Source: Trichoplax sp. H2
Taxonomy: Eukaryota > Placozoa > Uniplacotomia > Trichoplacea
Direction of reading: 5' to 3'
Assembly: GCA_003344405.1 (NCBI GenBank)
Contig: NOWV01000019.1
Location: 744,001 to 808,000, forward strand
DNA length: 64,000 bases
Position numbers and translations under genes: made by a program
Notes under the pieces: model-generated
What the model was told of the DNA's origin: nothing
Databases searched by the model: none
What the model saw: only the letters and a program-made list of their open reading frames with translations
In this document: positions 12,101 through 24,000 of the stretch, piece after piece
How the letters are laid out: the number at the start of each line of letters is the position of its first letter
Numbering within the stretch: position 1 is the first letter of the stretch

Positions 12101-15100
12101 TTACTAACTGCTAATTCTGATAAAACTGTATTGATTTGTAATTTATGAAACAAAAATATTTCTTAGAATCACAAAGCACGTTTGAAGGACATTCAGGTTG
12201 ATAAGAATTCATCTTAAATAATGCAGTAATGCAGGTGTCAACATTGAATTACTAGTACAATTTCTGCTATTTAATTTAACTCGATAGACCGAGAGGCAAA
12301 GAAAATTCGAAGAACAAGCTGCAAAGGAAGAAGCTGCGCTGGTTAGTTCGAGTAAAGTTTAGATATCTTGACCTAATTTAATACTGTCAATGATTAACTA
12401 AGTTATCTATGATCCTATACATTTTAGGAGCGACGACGTGCCTTGGAAGCCGAAAGGCAATTTAAATTAGAAGAGTTGCGACTAAAAAAATTAGAAAAGG
12501 TAAAGGTGTTAACAATTCTTAACATTGTTCAAACAATCTATAGTAACTCTGCATGGACCTACTTATCACGGTAAATTTTCAATTTGCTGACTTATTGAAA
12601 CGCTTTAACTTACCTTTAGGAGGCCAAAGTAGAACTTCAACGGCAGGAACGTGATAAGGCTAGAAGTGATGCCCTGAAGGAGAAAGCACGGTAGAATTAT
12701 TACCGCGATAAGATCTATGCCGTAAATTATTGCATAAAAAGTTTACGCCGTATCGATTCTATAAATATTCACTGTAGCGACCGAGAACAAAAAAAATCAG
12801 CGCTCCATGCTGCTCTAGCAACTTCAGCTAAAGAACTTCAAAAAAGAATTGAGCAAAAGGTTAAACAATTACCGTCTCTGAGTAAAGTGTGCTCATAAAT
12901 ATCATTCTATTAAATGAATAAGCTTTCATTACCGATAGAAAATAATAAGTCCACTGATTTAAAATCATTGCTCTAAATGCTTAAAATACATTAATATTTC
13001 TATTTAAATAGCATACTGAGAGTAACAAACGGCACGAAATGTTAATTGAACAAAAGAAAGAAAAGGTTAAATTCTATATTTAATATTTACATGTCTGATT
13101 AATACGTATATCATCGTAGCTAAAACGAGAATTTAGACTAAGTGTTTCTTGACGTAAGTGTAATGTTGTTATTCCTAATACTGTAGGCAGCTACTTCTTA
13201 TCGTCCAATGTCCTCGGATTATGTTCCTAATGTTGCTCCCTATGAATGTAAAAAATTTTGTTCACTTTGCAAAGTTCAGGTACATGTACATTTATACATT
13301 TATTGGCCATAATGCCTTCAATATTCAATTAATGTGATATACTGGCGCCTTGGTTATGTCATTATTTCTGTATTGAAAACAAGGCATACCTTAATTGGCT
13401 TAGAGGTGAATCTTAATTATAACAACTACATATTTATTATAAAAAATCAGATTATGTCTGAAGTATATCTTCTTAGCCATTTACGAGGAAAAATTCACAG
13501 AGAAGCTTTGTATGGAGACAATAACAAAGAATTTTGCCTTGATGACATTGTAAAAATAAAGCTTCTGGTGTACCTGTTATCATCGATTTGATATAACCTC
13601 GCAAAAATGAAATATTCATTGATTAACATTCCTATGTTTTTCACTGTTATTTTAGTTTACGGAATCAATAAACTACATCGTCGACGTTCAAAGTGATATG
13701 GATGAGCAAAGCGCACATGAAAGTAAACAGCGACAGCAATCTTGGAAAAAGAAAGCCAAGAAAATTAAGCAAAGATTAAATTCAAAGTAATATATAGAGA
13801 AGAGTGATCATATTTGTTACTCTAGCTTTATTTTTTTATCAACGTTTGTATGTGCAGAACCAAAGTGAAGCTAGTGGACAAAAAAGCACTAACGGCTGGA
13901 AACTCAACCAAGTAGGGCAATACTGATAAGTTTTCAGTGAATATCCCTAATAACTGATTATCGATAAATGTTAACTCGCGGAAAATATTCTGTAGGACAA
14001 CCAAAATTATAAAAGATTTAGAAAAAGCTGTCAAGTCCGTTAACGACTGCACCGAACTGAATCAATCGCAATGTAATCTTATAGAAAAGTGCTTAAGAGA
14101 ACTTAAGTCGATACTAAAGTCAAAGGTATATTATCAATACCATTATCAATACCATCAACTTATCCTGCCACAAGCAAGGATTAAAACTCGTAGATTAAAA
14201 CTAATTTTTTTTTAAACGTAAATGTCACTTTGTAGATATCCAAGACTGAAGTTGTTGCCTTCAAAAACAATAATGGCATTACTTTAATATGTAAACTATT
14301 AGCTATGTTTGGAAATCAAGCCTCTAATCCGGTCTTTAGGAAGTAATTTCATGCGTTATATTAACATTAAAATAATCAGTTTTGATCGAACAGCCGTAAG
14401 CAACATCTCATATTAACGGTATGAAATCCTAATTACGTTGCAGGTATGTAAATGGCTTTACGGAAGTAGTGATTCTCATTTGTTGGGACAATTTAGACGC
14501 GTGTATGGAGTTCATTTTAAGTGGCGAAGTGATCTCATTAATTGATATTTTAATGAAAAGATTTCAGGTAGGCTACATGTTATTATTATTATTATGGCTA
14601 AGGCAATCGCTACTTAAGATACCCTCTAGTATATCAGAGTTGAGGTACTCAATAAATTTACGTTGACCTAGCAGTATTAAAAGACATGAAATTGGATTGT
14701 TGTTACTCTAACGACCCTTACTACAAATTAGTGTTTCCAAAATTAATTTCTAAATAAATGTAATTTAAAATTAGGTAATAAACTTAGAAGGAAAGGGAAG
14801 TTCCGAAGGGAAGCAAAAGCAAAAATTATCCCCTTATTGTCCTATAGCACATAATTTTTTAAGTCTGTTATCAGCGATATTTACAAGTTTGATAAGGAAT
14901 GACTGCAAGAGTGTGACCATATCGGAAAATGTATCGCTTTATCAACGAGCATTGGACTGTATTAGGTGTGTAAATTAATGTCCCTAAACAACTTTGTAAA
15001 TAAGGGATAACGTAGGTAAAAATTGATGGCTATTTTATTATTATTAATAAATGCTTCAGCTACATTGTTTGCGTTGGAATTATCGATGCTCTAAAATCTT

Positions 15101-16585
15101 TCTTTGGCTTGGTATATAACTCTATACTTGTTGATAATGGAGTATTAGAATTGTCACACGAATGCATTAAATTTCTGCTCGAGTTGTCAAGTTACCTTAT
15201 TGAAAGGTATGCTTATCACGGATGTTGACTATCATTAGGATAATCAAAATAAGGAGAAATTTTGCTTACGGAATTATTTATTAAACTAAGGCCAAGAACA
15301 ATATTCAAGAATAAAAAATTTCAAGATAACTGTAATCTGTTAACCGCTTTCAAAGAAACACAATTTGTTGGTTAGTTACTAAGCTTGAAATTAAAACTAC
15401 CAAAAGATTCATGTTTAATGTTAACCTGCATTTTGCGGGAGAAAGGCTCTAAGTTGGATTCACACTCAAACTATTCTTTTATGCTAAAAAGGAACAGTAT
15501 CACTGCTATACGCTATTTTGTTAGCAAATGGTCCTCCACGACGAGCATCTGATCCTCCAAAGTTATGTTCTCGTATTCATAATCTAATAAAGACTTCAAT
15601 TGAATTGCTGAATTGTGTTGCAGTATTAGATCTAGATTTGTTTCAGGTAATTTTTGATACGGATTAAAACAGATTCAAAGCTGATAAAAAAGTTTATTTG
15701 AATTGCAATCAATCATAGTCTATTCTAGGCCAAGAAGGAATATCCTTAGAATATCGTCATGTTATGGTCTATTTACTATGGTATTTATGTGATTTTTTAC
15801 AGATTATTCGACATAGATTTACTTTTTAGATATAATTAAGCGACAGCTATAAGGATTTAAATTTCTTATTTAAAATTTGCTCAAGATATGTTTAGTAGAT
15901 TAGCTATTTTACACTGTGTTCTTAACGCTTATTTCCTTAAGGGTATAAGGAGAGAAATTAAAAATGTACATGAAGCTGAATAAGTTATCTGTTTACATTG
16001 TTAATACTATCCTATAGGCATTTCAGTTTTCACAAGGATGATGCATTATTGCAAGATATTATTATGAATATTGGATACTACTCAATTCTTAACAACGACA
16101 ATCAAACATTTATTCAAGCTAGTCGTAGCCCAACCATTCTTCAATTACTTTGTGCTTTACCTTTTGACTACTTTAGTAATCCAAGGTAATTATGTTAGTT
16201 TTATCATTAATAATCTCGGTTAGTTGACATATATTAGATAATTTGGTTGGTAGATATAGTTTAGACTTCGTTCCCTCAGAACGCATTGTTTCACTAAGCT
16301 TTCTTTTAATGAACTTAGGTTAAAAGATGTTTTGTTTCCAACGTTAATGGCCTTATGCTTTAGAAATTATGATAATAAAGCTATTTTGGATCAAGAAAGT
16401 AGCAGCTCTTTCTTAGCAGAATATATTACCGTAATCTCCTTTATTCAATATTTTCCACACTTTTTAATAAATGTATAATTGCTGTTAAAAAAATTTACAC
16501 CTCGTTCTTATAGGGTTACCAATGTAAGAATAAGGGGTCAGAAAAGAAGACGGAGGAAAAGAAAGGTTTAATCAGATTTACTTAG
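9144..16585 (+). CDS. SCAPER: SCAPER (S-phase cyclin A-associated protein in the ER)
   Basis: In vertebrates SCAPER is an ER-associated cyclin A/CDK2-binding protein also linked to cilia. Exons read here: 9537-9716, 9978-10072, 10194-10479, 10654-10750, 10884-10939, 11018-11063, 11152-11269, 11405-11444, 11571-11642, 11738-11878, 11989-12060, 12167-12196, 12288-12341, 12428-12499, 12620-12690, 12778-12859, 13012-13065, 13187-13279, 13451-13549, 13656-13786, 13858-13911, 13996-14125, 14236-14342, 14444-14567, 14775-14965, 15060-15206, 15291-15370, 15492-15646, 15719-15780, 16018-16185, 16319-16430, 16514-16585. All phases agree and the sum is 1,097 codons including the stop, somewhat shorter than human SCAPER (about 1,400 residues). 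The start is uncertain: ATG at 9144 (MAMAE, donor after 9158 or 9200) fits the phase of the exon at 9537. Confidence 0.93.
9537..10072 (+). CDS. SCAPER: SCAPER N-terminal conserved domain
   Basis: Exons 9537-9716 and 9978-10072. They read LKARYWSYLFDNLNRAVDEI, then EVIMTLDICKKDFNALVERI, closely matching the conserved SCAPER N-terminal block. The next exon continues PTSLAWEVRKSSPGKS, another SCAPER signature. This is the strongest evidence for the gene's identity. Confidence 0.95.
11405..13065 (+). CDS. SCAPER: SCAPER central coiled coil
   Basis: Ten short exons, mostly multiples of 18 bases (72, 54, 141, 30), encoding a charged E/K/R/Q-rich helix. It contains the diagnostic stretch REIVRKAQEEDAK followed by ISEIAFINSLEAQNKR, which lines up with the human protein. 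Upstream, PPGRVIEIHQKLSSPRKR at the end of the 11152-11269 exon is also conserved. Confidence 0.92.
13187..13549 (+). CDS. SCAPER: SCAPER C2H2-type zinc finger
   Basis: Two exons. The first ends KKFCSLCKVQ, with the paired cysteines (C-x2-C). The second gives SEVYLLSHLRGKIHREAL, with the histidine pair (H-x5-H), typical of U1-like zinc fingers. The intron splits the finger between cysteines and histidines. The next exon carries SWKKKAKKIKQRL, the conserved basic helix after the finger. Confidence 0.92.
13858..16585 (+). CDS. SCAPER: SCAPER C-terminal helical domain
   Basis: About 500 residues of helix-rich sequence ending near the stop. Landmarks: EGISLEYRHVM (15719-15780), NIGYYSILNNDNQTFIQASR and LCALPFDYFSNPR (16018-16185), LKDVLFPTLMALCF (16319-16430). 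These align with the human C-terminal region. The exon 15291-15370 was recognised by phase (one base at each end) and by ending LLTAFKETQFVG. The protein ends shortly after a lysine/glutamate-rich tail. Confidence 0.9.
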
Positions 16586-19500
16586 CTTTGGTTAGCTACA
16601 GCGAGAGATTTCTGAATACTATTCGATACTAAAAGCGCATATCTGCATTTATCACATTATAGATGATTTAGTGTCACTTCCATCACGGTTTCCGTCCAGT
16701 TATTGGCTAGAGGCATGCCATTTCTTCTCATCAACCGCTAGCTAAATATATGGATAATCTCATTACAATTAATTATATTATTTATGCAGCACACATAGCC
16801 TGTTCGACAATTTACTTCATGTATCACCTTGAATATGATACGTTGGAAAAATTTACTAAGAGAAAGAACACACATCAAACGCTCGATATATAATATCGTT
16901 GATGCTAACATAAGAAAAGTATTGCTTATGTAAAACTGGATAAGATAGTAATTCTCCGAATAATTTACAGTCCGCGAGGATATACGATAGTTTATATTTA
17001 GGTCATATAATTGATATTTTTTCAAATGTAACAGTGACCACTAGTAACCGCCCTAATTTTAGGCCTGTCAATGATGTAGAGTATGTTAATAACAATACCT
17101 CTACCGATTATGGTTGGCACAACTATGTACATATGTGGTATTTCAAATCGTATAGCTGGCAATAAATCAAGTTTATATTAATAATAAAAACTATGCAATA
17201 AAGATATGCACGGAAGTGAGCTCGATTATGTAGTATAATCGCGGTTAACCAAGTTCTTGACAAACGGATAAATTTAAAGTCTAATTAATTGACAAAATTA
17301 TCGTCCATAGATAATCAGTAGTACGCCACTGTATTTTGATAGCGTCTTAAGTTTAGGTCTATAATAAAGGATTTTTAACATGTAGTAAAGTGAAGATAGA
17401 CACGTCGGGATTAACTTCAGAAATCCTATTAAATTGTACTTTAAAGCACCTTAAAAAATATGTAATACTCCATCATCGTAGATACATCATTTTTGGCCCA
17501 CTAGCGACTACCTGAGAAAGGAATATTCGGCACTATTTTGCAAAATATAGCATTGTGCATTTTTCCTTTGAATACATAAAATTATGTCTGAATATGCTCA
17601 ACAAAACACTCCGGTAGTTTTTTCACAATTATTTAGCGATCTCACTACGAAACTAATAAAACAGATAAATGGCTTTAATATATACTGCCTAACGGGCCAA
17701 ATTATAGATGATCCGAAGATAGCATAAGTTAAATTGGATAAATATATGCAATGAATTTTAAAGTTCATTGATTTAGTTTTACCTTTGCAATATCTTTCTG
17801 ATCGAAGCAATTGCACGGAAAGATTTTATTATGGATATTGGTTTGCGTGCAATTACAAATTATTGCCCTAACTGATTAAATTAGCTAGCTAGGATCTATT
17901 CCAGTACTCTATTACTGTTTAGGTGACTCTATTTTCATGATTGCTACTTCAAGCAATCAAACAAGGTACTAGTATTATTAAACATTACTAACAGTCGGCA
18001 AAACTATAAATACAATTATTAATACGTCTATTACTCTAATTGAAGTTATATTTGCCAACAAATTATTTGGCAGTGAATTCTTGCTTACAAAGGATAAAGT
18101 GCATTAGTTGAAGTCTAGCTAAGGATTTGAATTAATTAAAATTAGTTTATGGAAGAAATCATTTGCCCTAAATCATTTATTAAGTATACAAAATGCTGTA
18201 ATTACAGGACAACTACACCGTTGTTACTGCACACCATATATCAGTATATCTTTAAACCATATCTAACATAATCAATAAATTGGAGTATTCATTTGATGAT
18301 AATAGATATTTCATAATAATTATAATGATAATAATTATAGTATTCTTATAAATGGGCAACCGCACTGCAATTTATATTTATCCATGATTTGTACGCTAAT
18401 ACTACTACTTATCTTAAATCATACAAGCTAATATTACTTTAGGTAAATTAGCTAATTATAATTATTGTTGTAAAGTGGTTTCACATTATTCTAACGTTAA
18501 TAATTATAATTTCACCAGAAATTAAATACATAAAATCTATAATTAGCGCCCATAATTAACAAACTTGTTAAAATGATCTTCTACGGAGTAAAATAAAGGG
18601 AATTTAGGTTATAACACTGTGGCAACAGACATTATTTCAGACAAGACTTTATCTAGTTAAAGACATCAAATGTTTAGGTAGCATAAGTAACACTTTATTT
18701 TTAGTAAGTAAATAAAGGTAGCTATAATATTTAACAAATGCAGTAAAGTTTTTGTCTTTCTTTGGACTAAATATATTAGCAGGCTGCATTCAAATTCTCC
18801 ATGGTGTTAACTATAATCTGTATGGAATGTATGATGTGTTTACTAGATAACTTTTCATCCCCTTGATAACCTAAGATTGCGTCTTTCACCTTAGTTAGCT
18901 GAGAAAAGATAAACTCCAATTAAGCTGTCAGTCTATTTGTACAATAAACAAAAAATGGTACAAAAACATGAAAAAAATAAAACTGCTCAGTAAATAATCT
19001 GCTCTATGTTGTCAAACTAAGTTTACTGTAGTAAATTTAGTAACGGTTCCTTATTTAATAGTGAAACAATGAATAATGTCTATCGATTATAAGAGTAAAG
19101 AGGTAAAACAAGATATGGACTAAGAAATACATAATTAATGATTAACATTAGATGCTTTAGTGGGCGATAACAATTCTTGAAATCACTGCATGGTTAATAA
19201 ATGATAAACAAGACAAAAGATAAAATAAATTAACTGAAAAGAAACGATGAATACGATAATCAAGATTTAGATATGTAATGTAGATAGAAAAAAGGTTGGT
19301 TTATTGTACTGTTTTTCTATTCTGATAGCTTCTACGCGTTTCTCTTTTATTGAGTGCAATAAAATTGACTATTTATCTTAATATTAACCTGCTTAACTTG
19401 TATTGTGAAAAGTCGAATAAGAATACGATATGGTAAACAGTATTGCAACGAGCAATCCTTTAAACTAATTTCCATCTTGATCAAAATCATATTAAATTAG

Positions 19501-19865
19501 ATTGTGGGTTCTGATAAGATTAAGTAGAGTTTGTCTTTGAAAAATTTAGAATAAATAGGCATTCTATAATAAATCGTATCAGAAGCGGCTCACGTTTTCA
19601 ATGAATCAGCAACATTTTCAATCAAATTACAGAATCAACTCAAATGTTGAGCGTGTGTTTGGTTTAAAGTTTAATTTCCATTAATTTGAACGGGTAGTTC
19701 ACCAGTGCATATAATGATAGTAAAGAAACTTTAGACTGGTTCCTTATAGCTGAACAATCGTTAAACATGATAAAGTCACGTTTTAAAATGGTGACAACTG
19801 TGTTGTATAGCAGCCTGGAAGTAATAAAAGAGGATAATCTGTAACATAATTCTACAAATGTAGCT
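16586..19865. other. Intergenic, nothing recognised
   Basis: Convergent interval between the 3' ends of SCAPER (+) and gene B (-). AT-rich, with no exon, RNA gene or repeat that I can support. Short open frames (16738-17025, 17598-17816) lack motifs. Confidence 0.5.
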
Positions 19866-21048
19866 CTAGGTGTATTCGAAACTAATAAATTCATTTATAC
19901 CGGTATTAATTGTGGTAGCAATTACTGTAGCTGTCACAGAGTTGGAGTTTAATTTAAAAAAATCATACATATTGCATCGAATTATCTAGAAGAATGAATA
20001 TTAGTGCAACAAAAATTGATTTAAAATTATGCTAAAATGAATTAGTAATTACGGCGCCTTACTCCTTCTTTAGCTGCTTGCCACTGATAATTATTGTTTT
20101 CGCTTTCCTGTAATGATACTGTAGAAATTGAAAGTTTCTTACAGCAATATAAAGACAGTGTTTCAGAAAGATGGCCAAAATCAATTACGTCTTGATGAAG
20201 TGCTAGAGTCTTTTCACTCCCATTATCGTTGCAATTCTTATCTTTCCAGTACATTTTAACGCGAGAAAAGTTACCAAGCATAGCTGTCACACTCTGTGTT
20301 TATTATATTTCATAAATTAAACAAACATTCTTATTCAGTGTGAGTATATTAGTAAATTCATACATCATTTATTTAATAAGCTGATCTAAATAGATGTGAA
20401 ATATTAGCTCCATCGCTAATTAATTGATATGCTGCAATTAACTAAATTGACTCAACTTACTCTTGGTTCTGTAACAACAAAAACTGCACCCGCATTGATG
20501 AAGCCATGTGCAATTAAATTCAATTGTAAAGAATCCACAGCTAAGGCAGTATCTTTAAGTATTTGCAAAATTTGCGTTGGTTGTAAAACTTTGGACTCAA
20601 GTTCCATTAAATGACTTAATATAGAAATGTTTTGCCCCTTAGTTTCGTAGCATGTTATTCTAGTAAAATAAAATTCAAAGCTTGTAAATGGCGAAAATGA
20701 TTATATAGTACCCTCATGAATTCAACCGTTAACTGTACTGTCAATCAGTCAAGATTATTTTAAAATACCGCATTAATAAAATTCTAAGTTTTGTGTTATG
20801 GCTAATATTATTTACAGTTTTCCCTGTATATCGATGTTGACCAATTCATCATTTACGATTTGACATTTGCCACCATTAATCATCCACAAACACTTGGCAA
20901 TATTTTGTAATCTAAGATTACGCCGTTTTATAGCAACGTAGAATTGCATCTCATTTTTCCAGCGTTTCATTTCATCCTTAGAATAGATTTTTAATAATCC
21001 GAACGGACAGGCCTTAGTATTTGTTTCTTGCTCAACCAATAAATAGCT
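19866..21048 (-). CDS. Gene B pseudokinase exons
   Basis: Four exons: 20816-21048 (233 bases), 20461-20659 (199), 20063-20293 (231), 19866-19985 (120). Landmarks: PFGLLKIY (beta3 lysine), RWKNEMQFY (alphaC glutamate), ITCYETKG, a long helix ending SLQLNLIAHG, AHGFINAGAVFV in place of the HRD loop, and MLGNFSRV in place of DFG. The catalytic aspartate becomes phenylalanine and the loop asparagine is lost. Gene A matches at every landmark, for example ITCYETKG against LTCYYMSG. The final exons of the two genes have the same length but low identity, so the duplication is old. Loss of the catalytic residues indicates a scaffold or nucleotide sensor rather than an enzyme. Confidence 0.72.
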
Positions 21049-24000
21049 CTATAAACGTGAAAGTCAGTTTTTAATTCGAAGTTATATTTACTGTATATAG
21101 CCTAACAAATTTAAATTAAGGTGATATCTATCGCCCTACTTTAGTGAGGCTTAAGTAGATTATTATAATTTAACTAGCAGTCTACCACAGACTAATGAAT
21201 AAATTAATTAACGGCCATTCTAACTTCAGGCGGGTTATTTCATAGATTTGTATGACTTATTTGTGATCGTATCAATCAGATGCATTATACTAATTGCAAC
21301 AGTTAAACTTATTTAAAAATGTAAATTCGATAAATTTAGAAATGATAATAGTTTACTTTTCACCGTATGACAGTTTTTGGCAATATCTATTTTTTTTAAT
21401 GTGAATAATTTTATTCTAATAATGTAGCACTTAAAAGCCTAGGAAAAACTACTATTCTGGAGGTACCTAGATATAAAGGGTCTGGAAAATAAATACTTTG
21501 TTAACAAGTGAATTTCAAATTCAAAATTGTTTAATACATTTCATAGTTAAGCAATACCATAAAAATGAAGGAAAAATTTCAATGCTATCAAATCCAATTT
21601 AATTCTAACAACACTAATTCAAACCCCAACTGTTAATGCATTTAATGAGGGAATAACTCGCTTAAAACGGTACTTAAATAGACAAGAAATGCAATAAACC
21701 TCAACTTAGACCTTGTTATTGTCTTTCAATTAGTCGAATACCCACTGCCTGTCCAAATCTAAAGAAACTACGGTAATTAATATCTCTGTAATTTACTTAA
21801 AGCTTTATACAATTTTCTACCCAAATTTAGAACAAAGTATCAAATCTATTGATTTTGATGTTGCATTTAGAACCGCATCCTGGGAATACAAAAGTAGAAG
21901 AATATAGTAGCTTCGTGAATTTTTAGAAGAAATAACCTCTACTACTGAGATATAAAAAACAGGAAATAAATACTCTAAATTATCACTTCTTGATATTTTC
22001 TCGTCACTCAGGACTTAAAAAGGTGAAAAATAATGTTAGCAACTACTTCATGGAAATCATTTTATTTTAAATTACTGATTTAGCATTTGCATTACTGTAC
22101 AGGTAAATTAAATAGTATTTGAGCCGACCTTATCTATGTGATGAAAGGCAGTTAAAGATGATTTCGCCAGGCGCTTCTTAATTCTAGATTCGATTTCAAC
22201 ACCTTCAAGATATTAAATATTATTTAAAATAAAGCATTTAGAGCATTAGCCATTAAAATGAACGTATGATTTGTGGACTATCTTAGCCTAGAGCTAGCTA
22301 TTAAATCCAAAATTATTTAAATTTGATCGTAATCAACTTACTATGCCATTCTTGATAGCGTTCATTATGCTCAATTCGTTCACCACAACTCCAACAATAT
22401 CTCATAGGTAAAAAACAGCAACCCAATATCTTAAACCAATTATTTGCCGTATTGATAAAAGTTGTTGTAAATATAGTATACAAGATAGGATTGATACAAG
22501 AATTAAGTGGTAAGGAGAGAATAGCAATAAATGGTAAACTGTGAGTATCCAACCCTAGGCCAAATCCAGCCCGAAGTAGAACCACATACAACGGTAGCCA
22601 ACAAATGAGATCCGTTATTACAATGGTGATCATTTTAGCTCGAATAATCCTATCAGTTGTAGACATTGGACGTTGAGCTTTCTGGCGAGCCTTTGCTAGA
22701 GCAATAATAATTACAATATACATCACTGCTATTAACATCCAGACAAGTAGGGTAATGGCACAATATGATATTATCCACATCAAAAGGTAACTGTTTTCAA
22801 TATTTCCTGGTATACACGCACTATTAGTTCCATGTAAGCGCAGTGTTTTAGGTTGGTTAATGCCATTAATCACTGGGAATCCTATGTAGATTGCTGAAAT
22901 TAACCATAGCAAAATCAAAATGGTAAGTATTACAGGATAGGATATACGTTTATCTGAGAAAGGATAGATTAAGTACAAATATCTATCTAGAGTTACGAAA
23001 AATAAAATAAATGTTGACATTAGACTTGATAGCGCAATTAGAAAAGACGCTGTTAAACATGCCCAACTACGCTGCCAAAGTTCGAGATTTTCAGAATAAC
23101 GACCGGCATAATAAATATTAGCCGATGCAATAATAATTAAGTAACATCCCATCATTAGATCAGCAATAGATAAATTAATTAAAAAAGTCTTCACAGTGCG
23201 TAGATCTTTAGAAATATCAATTGAGTGCCATATAATTGAAATAGTATTTCCGATGATTGATATTGTCCCAATAGCCCAGATAAATATACGTAATGCATCA
23301 TGCGATAATATGCTTGAACATGTTGACAAATTGAGTTGGTCAGGGAGTGGATTGCATCGCTTAGCCACTGGAGGTGCGATACAACATAAATAATCACGAG
23401 TAGAATACCTACGTAAAATGCGCAAAGTGTTTTGAATTACTGCAAAATTGCTCTAAGAAATATTTTAGTAAATATTTGATTTTAAATATCCTACAATTAT
23501 GACATTAACAGCAAGGCGTAAAATATACAGATACGTGACTTTTTAAAATATTAGATAACTTATCATGTACACGAATCTTAAATGAATTAGTCCATGCATG
23601 GCTTTTGCATTGAAATTTAGCAGCGGATTATTTTCCAAATGCCTACACAGGAAATTAATAATATTTTCCAAACGCTACCACAATTTTAACGAACTTCGAT
23701 AATATATCTTAACTTAAACTCAACTAAATCCTTATATAATTAATTTTTCATTCTCTATGTGATTTATATACCGCAATTTTTAATACATATTAACTTGAAA
23801 TCAAATTTCAAGCTTTCAATAGCTATATTCAAATTTAAGGGACACTCATACATAACTACGGGGAGCGTAGTGGCTTTTGGTTGACTTCAACGATTCATAA
23901 TTTTTAAGTTATCTTTTCTAACAAAACAATTTTTGAAGTTAATAACTACTATTTTACCGCAACAAAACGAATTAGCGAAGGAAAAATGTACTTTATGTGT

